Origin: an uncultured Leuconostoc sp.
GTDB lineage: Bacteria; Bacillota; Bacilli; Lactobacillales; Lactobacillaceae
Assembly: GCF_946222815.1 (NCBI RefSeq)
Contig: NZ_CAMJRK010000036.1
Coordinates: forward strand, 1 to 14,053
Length of the DNA stretch: 14,053 nucleotides
Direction: 5' to 3'
The translations under genes and the position numbers were made by a program. Shown here one piece after another: positions 4,830-12,641 of the stretch (position 1 is its first letter; the number at the start of each line of letters is the position of its first letter). Below the pieces are notes generated by a model. The model had not been told where the DNA came from. It did no database searches and saw only the letters and a list, made by a program, of their open reading frames with translations.

Positions 4830-6860
4830 ATGATAACTTACGTTGATAATGTCAATGTTCTACCAGGTGTTGGGCCAAAACGGCTCGCTGCTTTGCATGA
4901 ACTTGGTATATTTACAATTGAAGATCTTATTGGTTATTTCCCATTTCGATATGAAGATTTAGGTGAACGCTTACCCTCTGAAACACTAGATGGCGATAAA
5001 GTAACTTTTAAGGGGATCGTTAGCACGCCACCAGTGATTACCCGTTTTGGCAAAAAAAATCAAACGCGATTTGGTTTATTAGTTGAACATGAAAACATAC
5101 GCGTAACTTTTTTTAATCAACCTTGGATTGCACAAAATATTGATGTTGGTCAAGAGGTTGCGGTGTATGGGACGTACAATGCTGCAAAAGCAGCATTGAC
5201 TGGTATGAAGATAATTAACGCCAGCATTGATGCGCTTGATCCAATATACCCATCTTCTAAGCAAATTACTGCCAAAACAATTCGTCATTTAATTGAATTA
5301 TCATGGGCAGATGTTCGTGGAACGCTTGACTCTTTGGTGCCAGAAATGATTCGCACTAAGTACCGTTTATTAGACCGTAATACGTTGATTGAGTCGATGC
5401 ATTTTCCAACTGATATAGCAGCTTCAAAAGCCGCACGTCGAAGTGCGGCTTTTGAAGAATTCTTTGTTTTTCAGATGCGGTTACAATTACTCAAACTGGC
5501 TGATCAAAATTTTGCTGGAGAGGGTATTAATTACGATGCACTTGCAATGAGTAATTTTGAAGCGAGTTTGCCATTTAAACTAACGGCTGCACAGACAAAA
5601 GTCGTATCAGAAATTTTACAAGATCAAAAAAGAGCACGTCATATGAATCGCTTACTGCAAGGAGATGTTGGCTCTGGCAAAACAGTTGTAGCAGCTATGG
5701 CTATGTATGCCGTTGTGACGGCTGGCATGCAAGCAGCAATGATGGCACCGACAGAAATTCTGGCGCAACAACATGCATTGAGCTTAACGCAATTATTTGA
5801 TAACGCGGGTCTAACTTTACGTGTGGAATTATTAACCAGTGGTCTAAAGGTTGCCGCGCGTCGCCAGATTTTAGAAGATCTTGAAAATGGTGATATTGAT
5901 ATTTTAGTCGGCACACATGCCTTATTGCAACCCGATGTTGTTTTTCACCATTTGGGATTAGCAGTGATTGATGAACAACATCGATTTGGTGTGAATCAAC
6001 GCGCAGCGTTACGTGAAAATGGTGTGAATCCAGACATTCTAGCAATGACGGCAACACCGATTCCTAGAACATTATCGATTACAGCGTATGGTGAAATGGA
6101 TGTGTCAGTCATTGATCAATTACCAAGTGGTCGTAAAGCCATTAAAACAACACGTATGGGCCATAATCAATTAGACAATGCTATTGCCTTTGTTAAAAAA
6201 CAGATTGATGATGGTGCACAAGCTTATATCGTGACACCATTAATTGAAGAATCTGAATCACTAGACGTACAAAATGCGACAGCAATGTATGAAGCTATGC
6301 AACTGGAGTTACCACAGTATCATATTGGTTTATTACATGGTCGATTGTCAAATGATGAAAAGAAACGATTGATGGCAAATTTTAAAGCCAATCGTATTCA
6401 AATTTTAGTTGCGACAACAGTTATTGAAGTTGGGGTCGACGTGCCAAATGCGACTGTTATGTTGATTTTAGATGCTGATCGATTTGGATTAGCACAGTTA
6501 CATCAACTACGGGGGCGCGTCGGGCGTGGTAACAGGCAATCGTATACAATACTTGTTGCTGATCCTAAAACAGACTATGGCACCGCACGTTTAGATGCCA
6601 TGGTTGAAACAACTGACGGCTTTATACTTGCACAACGAGATCTTGAATTACGCGGATCAGGCGATATTTTAGGGACGAAGCAGTCTGGTGTACCAGAATT
6701 TGTTGTTGGTGATCCCATTAAAGATTTAACGATGATGGAAATTGCACAGCAAGAGGCAATAACGTTGGTCAGTCAAAAAAATTGGGATAAACAAGTTGCT
6801 AATCAAACTTTAGTGGATTATTTGTCACGTACGATGGCAAACTATCGTCATTTTGATTGA
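4830..6860 (+). CDS. recG: ATP-dependent DNA helicase RecG
   Basis: RecG is a superfamily 2 double-stranded DNA translocase that regresses stalled replication forks and processes Holliday and D-loop structures. The 676-residue product is full length. An N-terminal helix-hairpin-helix-like LPGVGPKRLAALHELGI (residues 11-27) leads into the OB-fold wedge domain (about 55-150). The helicase core follows: Walker A GDVGSGKT at 278-285, DEQH box at 381-384, TATPIPRT at 407-414, and later VATTVIEVGVDVPNA, QLRGRVGRG and the ELRGSGDILGTKQSG hook region typical of RecG. ATG 4830 is the only usable start: a TAG stop in frame at 4791 blocks extension and there is no ATG, GTG or TTG between. No Shine-Dalgarno precedes it, unlike nearly all neighbours. 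mutS follows after 41 bases on the same strand. Two hairpins lie within the gene (5177-5198 and 5422-5457). Confidence 0.97.
   Translation: MITYVDNVNVLPGVGPKRLAALHELGIFTIEDLIGYFPFRYEDLGERLPSETLDGDKVTFKGIVSTPPVITRFGKKNQTRFGLLVEHENIRVTFFNQPWIAQNIDVGQEVAVYGTYNAAKAALTGMKIINASIDALDPIYPSSKQITAKTIRHLIELSWADVRGTLDSLVPEMIRTKYRLLDRNTLIESMHFPTDIAASKAARRSAAFEEFFVFQMRLQLLKLADQNFAGEGINYDALAMSNFEASLPFKLTAAQTKVVSEILQDQKRARHMNRLLQGDVGSGKTVVAAMAMYAVVTAGMQAAMMAPTEILAQQHALSLTQLFDNAGLTLRVELLTSGLKVAARRQILEDLENGDIDILVGTHALLQPDVVFHHLGLAVIDEQHRFGVNQRAALRENGVNPDILAMTATPIPRTLSITAYGEMDVSVIDQLPSGRKAIKTTRMGHNQLDNAIAFVKKQIDDGAQAYIVTPLIEESESLDVQNATAMYEAMQLELPQYHIGLLHGRLSNDEKKRLMANFKANRIQILVATTVIEVGVDVPNATVMLILDADRFGLAQLHQLRGRVGRGNRQSYTILVADPKTDYGTARLDAMVETTDGFILAQRDLELRGSGDILGTKQSGVPEFVVGDPIKDLTMMEIAQQEAITLVSQKNWDKQVANQTLVDYLSRTMANYRHFD
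5422..5457 (+). repeat. Perfect 15-bp inverted repeat inside recG
   Basis: CTTCAAAAGCCGCAC (5422-5436) and GTGCGGCTTTTGAAG (5443-5457) are perfect complements around a six-base GTCGAA loop. With its GC-rich middle and A/T flanks it looks like a bidirectional intrinsic terminator, but only four Ts follow the GC core and they are part of the stem. It encodes ASKAARRSAAFEE, in the linker between wedge and helicase domains. Confidence 0.7.
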
Positions 6861-6901
6861 AAATTGACAGAGCATGACACGAATTAGGAGACGTTTTACA
6901 A

Positions 6902-9496
6902 ATGGGCAAGCCTGCTGAAACACCAATGATGGTACAATATCACGAAATAAAATCGCAATATCCAGATGCCTTTGTTTTTTATCGCTTAGGTGATTTTTAC
7001 GAACTGTTTGAAGAAGATGCAATAAAGGGTGCAAAGTTACTAGAATTAACGTTAACGGCACGCAATAAAAATTCTGAAAATCCAGTGCCTATGGCTGGCA
7101 TACCACATCATGCAGCAAAAAATTATATTGATATTTTGGTGGATCAGGGATACAAAGTAGCTATTGTAGAACAAATGGAAGATCCGGCTGTTGCGCAAGG
7201 AATGGTCAAACGAGATGTTGTGCAACTCATCACGCCTGGCACTAAAATGTTTGATGGTGCTGGATCAGATAAACAAAATAATTATTTGGCTGCTGTATTA
7301 CCAGGTGAGGAAACTTGGGTCTTATCTTATATTGATTTATCAACAGGTGAGTTAAAAGCGACAACGATGCATCGATTTAGTGACGTCATGGATGAATTAA
7401 GTTCGTTAGAAGTCAAAGAAGTCGTGTTACGGAAAAATGATGAACAAACGACTAGGCAACAGCTAGCGACACAACTTGGTGAACGTGGGTTAGTGATTTC
7501 TACGCAATCAATTATTGGCCAAAATGCGACAGTAAGTTTTTTGACTCAGCCACTCATCAAATCTGATGAAGTATCAGCAACAGCAATGTTGCTAAATTAT
7601 ATTTTTGATACACAGCGACGTAATTTAGATCACATTGTACCGGCGGTGAGCTACGAACGCTTAACCTATTTGAAGTTTAATCAAGATACCCGAACCAATT
7701 TAGACTTAATTGCAAATACACGAACTAAAAAACGCGCAGGCTCATTACTTGGCCTCATAGATGAAACGCACACAGCGATGGGTGGTAGACTCCTTAAGCA
7801 GTGGGTGTTAAAGCCACTTCGTGACCAACGTGATATTGAATCACGCTTAGACTTGGTACAGGCTTTTCAGGATGATTTTTTTACGCGGGGTGCTTTGCAA
7901 GATCATTTGAAATCTGTCTATGATTTGGAACGGTTATCAGCTCGAGCAGCTATGGGAACAATGAATGCGCGTGAAATCGTTCAATTAAAACGGTCATTAT
8001 TGGCTATTCCAGGTATTAAATCCGTTTTATCTGAAACAACCAGTATTTTAAAAGCAACCGGTGATAAATTAGATGACATGGCTGATTTATCTGGCTTAAT
8101 TGAGGAAGCAGTGGTTGATGATCCACCAATTAGTGTACGGGAAGGCGACATTATTAATGACGGTTTTGATGAAAAAATTGACACTTACCGTCGTGTATTG
8201 CATGATAATCAACAATGGTTAGCACAGTTAGAAGTAGATGAACGTGCGGCGACAGGTATTCATTCATTAAAAGTCGGCTACAATAAAAACTTTGGTTATT
8301 TCATTGAAGTTACCAAAGCAAATATTGTTAAACTTGAAGAAAATCGTTATGAACGTCTACAAACGTTAACGAATGCTGAACGATTTGTCACACCTGAATT
8401 AAAAGAACACGAACGCCTTATTATGGAGGCTCAAGCCAAACGCACACAACGTGAATATGAATTGTTTGTGACAGTGCGTGAACGTGTTAAAGCAAATATT
8501 AGTCGTGTGCAAAAACTTGCACAGCAAATTGCACGCTTAGATGTTTTAGCAGCATTGGCAGATGTTGCAGATAATCGACGTTTTGTACGACCAGTATTTA
8601 CAGACCATAATAGCATTAATATTAAGCAAGGCAGACATCCTGTAGTGGAATCGTTATTATCGGCTGGCGAATTTGTTTCTAATGATGTGTTACTTGATAA
8701 AGCAACCAATATGCAGTTGATTACTGGACCAAACATGGCTGGAAAATCAACGTATATGCGTGAACTAGCGCTCATTGTTATCTTGGCGCAAATGGGCAGT
8801 TTTGTCCCAGCAGAATATGCTGAGTTGCCTCTTTTTGATCAAATATTTACACGTATTGGTGCCAATGATGATATGGCGATGGGACAATCTACCTTTATGG
8901 TTGAAATGGCCGAAGCTAATCATGCTTTACAGGAAGCGACTGCACATTCGTTAGTTTTGTTTGATGAACTAGGTCGTGGTACAGCAACTTATGATGGTAT
9001 GGCTTTGGCACAAGCCATCATTGAATTTTTAGATGCGCATATTCACGCTAAAACACTCTTTTCAACACACTATCATGAACTAACTGTTTTAGCTGATCAG
9101 CATGCCAGTATTGAAAATGTTCATGTAGGGGCGGTTGAAGATGAAGGAGGGCAGCTACATTTCTTACATCAAATTCAAAAAGGACCAGCTGATAAGTCTT
9201 ATGGCATTCATGTTGCTGCCCTTGCTGGTTTGCCAGATGAACTCATTACTAATGCTACAAAAATATTAATTGCATTAGAAAATAAAGAGAAAGTGTTGAC
9301 AACAGATGACCTAACAGCGTCTGAGTTGCAACCTGAAGATGCCGGTTTGTCTGAGCAAGTTGCTTTGTTCAATGTCGACGTTGTTGATAAAGAAACAAAG
9401 ATAATTCTAGACACATTAGATGGCTTTGACATTTTAAAAATGACACCAGTTGATGCTATGAATGCCTTGAATGCATTAAAACAACTTAGAAATTAG
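6902..9496 (+). CDS. mutS: DNA mismatch repair protein MutS
   Basis: MutS finds base mismatches and small loops after replication and recruits MutL. The 864-residue protein is complete. The mismatch-reading GDFYELF motif sits at residues 30-36, with the stacking Phe32 and Glu34 present. The C-terminal ATPase shows Walker A GPNMAGKST at 609-617, Walker B LVLFDELGRGTA with Asp688-Glu689, and the STHYHEL motif beyond. Near the C-terminus, QVALF (819-823) fits the QxxLF sliding-clamp-binding motif, as expected in Gram-positive MutS. AGGAG (6886-6890) lies 11 bases before the ATG. A lone TTGACA (6864-6869) in the recG-mutS gap has no matching -10, so co-transcription with recG is the simpler reading. 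The stop codon overlaps the Shine-Dalgarno of mutL. Confidence 0.98.
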   Translation: MGKPAETPMMVQYHEIKSQYPDAFVFYRLGDFYELFEEDAIKGAKLLELTLTARNKNSENPVPMAGIPHHAAKNYIDILVDQGYKVAIVEQMEDPAVAQGMVKRDVVQLITPGTKMFDGAGSDKQNNYLAAVLPGEETWVLSYIDLSTGELKATTMHRFSDVMDELSSLEVKEVVLRKNDEQTTRQQLATQLGERGLVISTQSIIGQNATVSFLTQPLIKSDEVSATAMLLNYIFDTQRRNLDHIVPAVSYERLTYLKFNQDTRTNLDLIANTRTKKRAGSLLGLIDETHTAMGGRLLKQWVLKPLRDQRDIESRLDLVQAFQDDFFTRGALQDHLKSVYDLERLSARAAMGTMNAREIVQLKRSLLAIPGIKSVLSETTSILKATGDKLDDMADLSGLIEEAVVDDPPISVREGDIINDGFDEKIDTYRRVLHDNQQWLAQLEVDERAATGIHSLKVGYNKNFGYFIEVTKANIVKLEENRYERLQTLTNAERFVTPELKEHERLIMEAQAKRTQREYELFVTVRERVKANISRVQKLAQQIARLDVLAALADVADNRRFVRPVFTDHNSINIKQGRHPVVESLLSAGEFVSNDVLLDKATNMQLITGPNMAGKSTYMRELALIVILAQMGSFVPAEYAELPLFDQIFTRIGANDDMAMGQSTFMVEMAEANHALQEATAHSLVLFDELGRGTATYDGMALAQAIIEFLDAHIHAKTLFSTHYHELTVLADQHASIENVHVGAVEDEGGQLHFLHQIQKGPADKSYGIHVAALAGLPDELITNATKILIALENKEKVLTTDDLTASELQPEDAGLSEQVALFNVDVVDKETKIILDTLDGFDILKMTPVDAMNALNALKQLRN

Positions 9497-9526
9497 GAGG
9501 CAGGCGCCTACGGCGTAAACACAATG
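9495..9526 (+). promoter_or_regulatory. mutL translation start with hairpin between SD and ATG
   Basis: A perfect AGGAGG (9495-9500) overlaps the mutS stop codon, but the mutL ATG is at 9524, 23 bases later, far beyond usable spacing. The gap contains GCGCC-TAC-GGCGT (9504-9516), which can fold into a 5-bp hairpin with one G-T pair. Folding would shorten the effective distance to 10 bases. No other ATG, GTG or TTG lies at proper distance, and the MutL N-terminus confirms the ATG at 9524. Confidence 0.6.
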
Positions 9527-11497
9527 GGAAAAGTACATGAACTCTCAAATTTATTAGCCAACCAAATTGCCGCCGGCGAAGTTATTGAACGGCCAGCGAG
9601 CGTGGTCAAGGAATTAGTTGAAAATGCCATTGATTCAGGCGCAACTCAAATTGAAGTCATTGTTGAGGATGCCGGTGAGACACTTATTCGTGTGGTTGAT
9701 AATGGCTCAGGTATTGAGCCAGCAGATGTGCCATTGGCATTTACACGGCATGCAACAAGCAAAATAATGAATCGTCATGATTTGTTTAATATTATGTCAC
9801 TTGGTTTTCGTGGTGAGGCCTTGCCATCGATTGCTGCTATTGCTGATGTCACTTTAAATACGACAACTGAATTAGCGACTCAAGGGGTTATGTACCATAT
9901 TAAAGGTGGTAAGCAAGTGAGTGTCACGCCAGCCAATGGTCGGCGTGGCACTGTCATTTCAGTGCGGGATTTATTTTATAATACGCCAGCACGTTTGAAG
10001 TATTTAAAACGGCCGCAAACAGAATTATCGCGGGTGGTTGATATTATGAATCGATTGGCTTTATCGTATACTAATATCGCATTTACCGTCACTACTGATG
10101 GTCGAAATTTGCTCAAAACGACAGGAAACGGCAATCAGCAGCAAGTCATTGCTGCAATTTATGGTCGTGATACGGCGCAAAAAATGTTGTTGTTTGCTGG
10201 AGAAGATGACGATTTTAATGTGACAGGTTATGTTTCTTTACCTGAATTAACACGGGGATCGCGAGAATATCTAACCATATTAGTTAATGGCCGTTTTATT
10301 AAAAATTTTACGGTTTCTAATGCGATTATTCATGGTTATGGTTCTAAGCTAATGATTGGTCGCTTTCCGATGGGCGTTATTAATATTAGTACAGATCCGC
10401 TTTTGATAGATGTTAATGTGCATCCCCAAAAATCAGAAATTCGATTGTCAAAGGAAACAGAATTATCGGAATTGTTAGTACAAACAATCAAAAATCGTTT
10501 AGCAGATGAAAATTTGATTCCAGATGCTTATGAAAATTTATACGGTAAAACAAACGTAACTGAACATAAATCAGGACAACCAACACAAGTAGCACCATGG
10601 TTAAATACAAATTTAGCGCCTGTAATGCAATCTGGTATTGAGACGAACACAGGATCGGATGTTGTAGGTATCGGTATTATCAAGCAATCGCAATTATCAG
10701 ATCGTGACATAAGTGCGTTTGTTACTAAATACAAAAATGAAGCGACGTTACCGGTATTTGAGACATTTGAACCAGAACAGGTAACAGAATCAATTGCGAC
10801 ATACCAGTCACCATTTACTGAAGTCGCAGTTAAAAACCAAGAAACACTTGATGTGATACCAACAAAAACAAGTGGCTTTCCAGATTTGTCATACATTGGA
10901 CAAATGCATGGTACATTTTTATTTGCACAAAATGAAGATGGTTTATTTTTGATAGATCAACACGCAGCACAAGAACGAATTAATTATGAATATTATCGCC
11001 AAAAAATTGGTGAAGTGAGTGATGATCAGCAGCGACTTTTAGTACCAATAACAATTGACTATACCGCTTCAGATATGCTTAAAATTGCTGATCAGGAACA
11101 GGATTTATTGCAGGTTGGTTTAACTGTAGTACCATTTGGACCAACAAGTGTTATTATTCGTGAACATCCGACATGGTTTGAAAATGGTCAAGAAGAAGAT
11201 ACAATTCGTGAAATGATTGATTGGATATTACGTGATGGCGGGCTGACTGTGGCAGAATTTAGAGAAAAAGCGGCAATTATGATGAGTTGTAAACGTGCTA
11301 TTCGTGCCAATATGCACCTTTCTGATGCACAAGCACGCACATTACTTCAAACATTAGCAAATGCAGAAAACCCATATAATTGCCCGCATGGTCGACCAGT
11401 TTTAACACAGTTTACGTTAACAGAAATGGAAAAAATGTTTAAACGTATTCAAGACTCTCATGAAAAATGGGAAACATACGATAATCACCCTTACTAA
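9524..11497 (+). CDS. mutL: DNA mismatch repair endonuclease MutL
   Basis: MutL links mismatch recognition to strand incision and excision. The 657-residue protein starts with the canonical GHKL ATPase: ANQIAAGEVIERPASVV, then KELVENAID with the catalytic Glu30 and Asn34, DNGSGI, and GFRGEALPSI. A variable linker of about residues 345-455 is low in conserved motifs. The C-terminal domain carries the endonuclease motif DQHA(X)2E(X)4E at 478-489, the SCKRAIRAN motif around Cys589, and CPHGRP at 620-625. These are the metal-site elements of nicking MutL proteins, which serve bacteria without MutH. QRLLVP (503-508) matches the clamp-binding QxxLxP motif seen in B. subtilis MutL. It lies 27 bases behind mutS with an unusual ribosome-binding layout. 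No terminator separates it from the next gene. Confidence 0.98.
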   Translation: MGKVHELSNLLANQIAAGEVIERPASVVKELVENAIDSGATQIEVIVEDAGETLIRVVDNGSGIEPADVPLAFTRHATSKIMNRHDLFNIMSLGFRGEALPSIAAIADVTLNTTTELATQGVMYHIKGGKQVSVTPANGRRGTVISVRDLFYNTPARLKYLKRPQTELSRVVDIMNRLALSYTNIAFTVTTDGRNLLKTTGNGNQQQVIAAIYGRDTAQKMLLFAGEDDDFNVTGYVSLPELTRGSREYLTILVNGRFIKNFTVSNAIIHGYGSKLMIGRFPMGVINISTDPLLIDVNVHPQKSEIRLSKETELSELLVQTIKNRLADENLIPDAYENLYGKTNVTEHKSGQPTQVAPWLNTNLAPVMQSGIETNTGSDVVGIGIIKQSQLSDRDISAFVTKYKNEATLPVFETFEPEQVTESIATYQSPFTEVAVKNQETLDVIPTKTSGFPDLSYIGQMHGTFLFAQNEDGLFLIDQHAAQERINYEYYRQKIGEVSDDQQRLLVPITIDYTASDMLKIADQEQDLLQVGLTVVPFGPTSVIIREHPTWFENGQEEDTIREMIDWILRDGGLTVAEFREKAAIMMSCKRAIRANMHLSDAQARTLLQTLANAENPYNCPHGRPVLTQFTLTEMEKMFKRIQDSHEKWETYDNHPY

Positions 11498-11538
11498 ATA
11501 GGTGTCAATTGGCACGGTACATTACAGGAGAAATAGAG

Positions 11539-12054
11539 ATGAACAACAATGATATTATTATTCGTCTGCGTTATGCCCTAAACATTCAAAACGCAGATAT
11601 GATTAAAATTTTTAAATTTGGTAATGTGACTATTGATGAGACGCAATTACATACGTTGCTTACTAAGCAAGATGAAGGCAGTAAGCGCGATGAAAAAATA
11701 GATGCCAAAGGCCTTGAATCTTTCATGAATGGTTTGATTATTTCTCAAAGAGGACAAAAATTTGGTCCTGATTTAAAGCCGGTGGCCCCAACTTTTGATA
11801 TAAATAAAGAAGAAAACATTAATAATGTTGTGATGAAAAAACTTAAAATTGCTATGTCGTATACAAGCGATGATTACATGAGTTTTTTGACAACAGCAGG
11901 TGTGACCATTTCAAATAATGAATTAAGTGCCGTATTACGTCGATCAGATCATCGTAATTATAAGCCAGCTGGTGATAGATATTTAAGAAATATTCTAAAA
12001 GGCATGGCAATGGAATATCGACCAGCTGATGTTAAGAAAACTGCGCGCAAATAA
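11539..12054 (+). CDS. yehS: DUF1456 (YehS-like) protein
   Basis: A 171-residue protein of the DUF1456 family, resembling E. coli YehS. It is built of two related halves: NNNDIIIRLRYALNIQNADMIKIF at residues 2-25 is echoed by NINNVVMKKLKIAMSYTSDDYMSFL in the second half. Each half is followed by a lysine- or arginine-rich segment containing a conserved Asp (LLTKQDE; VLRRSDHRNY). Such repeats suggest an internal duplication. The function of the family is unknown, and no membrane segment or signal peptide is present. I chose ATG 11539, since AGGAG (11526-11530) precedes it by 8 bases. A TTG start at 11509 would add ten residues (ARYITGEIE region) but has no Shine-Dalgarno. It follows mutL by 41 bases without a terminator and is probably the last gene of the recG-mutS-mutL transcript. 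Confidence 0.88.
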   Translation: MNNNDIIIRLRYALNIQNADMIKIFKFGNVTIDETQLHTLLTKQDEGSKRDEKIDAKGLESFMNGLIISQRGQKFGPDLKPVAPTFDINKEENINNVVMKKLKIAMSYTSDDYMSFLTTAGVTISNNELSAVLRRSDHRNYKPAGDRYLRNILKGMAMEYRPADVKKTARK

Positions 12055-12057
12055 ATG

Positions 12058-12086
12058 TTGTAAGCGCTTTCTTAATCGGTTACAAT
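12058..12086 (+). promoter_or_regulatory. ndk promoter with overlapping cre (CcpA) site
   Basis: TTGTAA (12058-12063) and TACAAT (12081-12086) form a -35/-10 pair with the ideal 17-base spacer. The sequence TTGTAAGCGCTTTCT (12058-12072) fits all fifteen positions of the cre consensus WTGNAANCGNWNNCW. Because the cre covers the -35 box, CcpA binding would be expected to repress the promoter. The site starts 4 bases after the stop codon of the DUF1456 gene. Confidence 0.65.
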
Positions 12087-12116
12087 ATAGGTGATATAAC
12101 CTTACTGGAGGACAAT

Positions 12117-12530
12117 ATGACTGAACGTACTTTAATGTTGATTAAACCCGATGGCGTCAAACGTGGTAAAATGGGTGAAATTATTCGACGTATTGAAAAT
12201 AAAGGCTATCAAATTAGTGCTATGAAATTGGTAGTTCCAACAGAAGAATTGCTTAATTTGCATTATGCTGAGCATGTTGGCAAGCCGTATTATCCTTCTC
12301 TGGTTAATTATATGATGTCCGGACCAGTTGTGGTGATGATTGGCGAAGGGACTAACATTATTTCAGGGTGGCGAACATTGATGGGTGAAACTAACCCTAC
12401 CAAGGCCAGCCCTGGAACTATTCGCGGTGATTTAGGACGTGAGTGGGATGGCGAAGCTATGATGAATCTTGTGCATGGTTCAGATAGTCTGTCGTCAGCA
12501 AAACGCGAAATCAACCTATGGTTTACATGA
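12117..12530 (+). CDS. ndk: Nucleoside diphosphate kinase
   Basis: Ndk transfers the terminal phosphate of ATP to nucleoside diphosphates and so balances the NTP and dNTP pools. The 137-residue protein is of usual bacterial length. It begins with the family's ERTLMLIKPDGVKRG and contains the nucleotide-binding SGPVVVMIGEG and the RTLMGETNPTKASPGTIRGDLG block. The phosphorylated histidine is His120 in NLVHGSDS. GGAGG (12107-12111) lies 5 bases before the ATG. It has its own promoter with a cre site over the -35 box and its own terminator, so it can be regulated apart from the repair cluster upstream, although read-through from that cluster is possible because nothing stops it. Confidence 0.97.
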   Translation: MTERTLMLIKPDGVKRGKMGEIIRRIENKGYQISAMKLVVPTEELLNLHYAEHVGKPYYPSLVNYMMSGPVVVMIGEGTNIISGWRTLMGETNPTKASPGTIRGDLGREWDGEAMMNLVHGSDSLSSAKREINLWFT

Positions 12531-12534
12531 ATTT

Positions 12535-12577
12535 AAAACTTGACTGAGATTAATTTAATCTTAAGTCAAGTTTTTTT
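12535..12577 (+). terminator. Intrinsic terminator after ndk
   Basis: AAAACTTGACT (12535-12545) pairs with AGTCAAGTTTT (12564-12574). An inner AGATTAA/TTAATCT pair extends the stem past a small internal loop, and a run of Ts ends at 12577. Confidence 0.88.
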
Positions 12578-12605
12578 GTTCATTTTAGGTGGTTAAGCTA
12601 AAAGT

Positions 12606-12615
12606 TTGGTAAAAT
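12606..12615 (+). promoter_or_regulatory. Candidate extended -10 of murB
   Basis: TTGGTAAAAT contains a TAAAAT box (12610-12615) preceded by TGG, the TGN of an extended -10. No clear -35 lies 17 bases upstream. It sits 26 bases before the murB start. Confidence 0.4.
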
Positions 12616-12641
12616 AGAAGATATAGACTCGGAGCCTAAAA

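Noticed and set aside
5443..5450. Resemblance of AAGTGCGG in the recG hairpin to the Haemophilus DNA uptake signal
   Set aside because: The core AAGTGCGGT is not complete (C replaces the final T), the organism is a Gram-positive, and no other copies were noticed in the window.
5639..6057. Two long minus-strand frames within recG
   Set aside because: They are antisense to the helicase motifs of recG; no SD and no recognisable family.
10528..10896. 122-codon minus-strand frame within mutL
   Set aside because: It covers the poorly conserved MutL linker, which tolerates open antisense frames. No SD or family features.
11509..11538. TTG 11509 as the DUF1456 start
   Set aside because: ATG 11539 has AGGAG at ideal spacing and gives the family's normal N-terminus.
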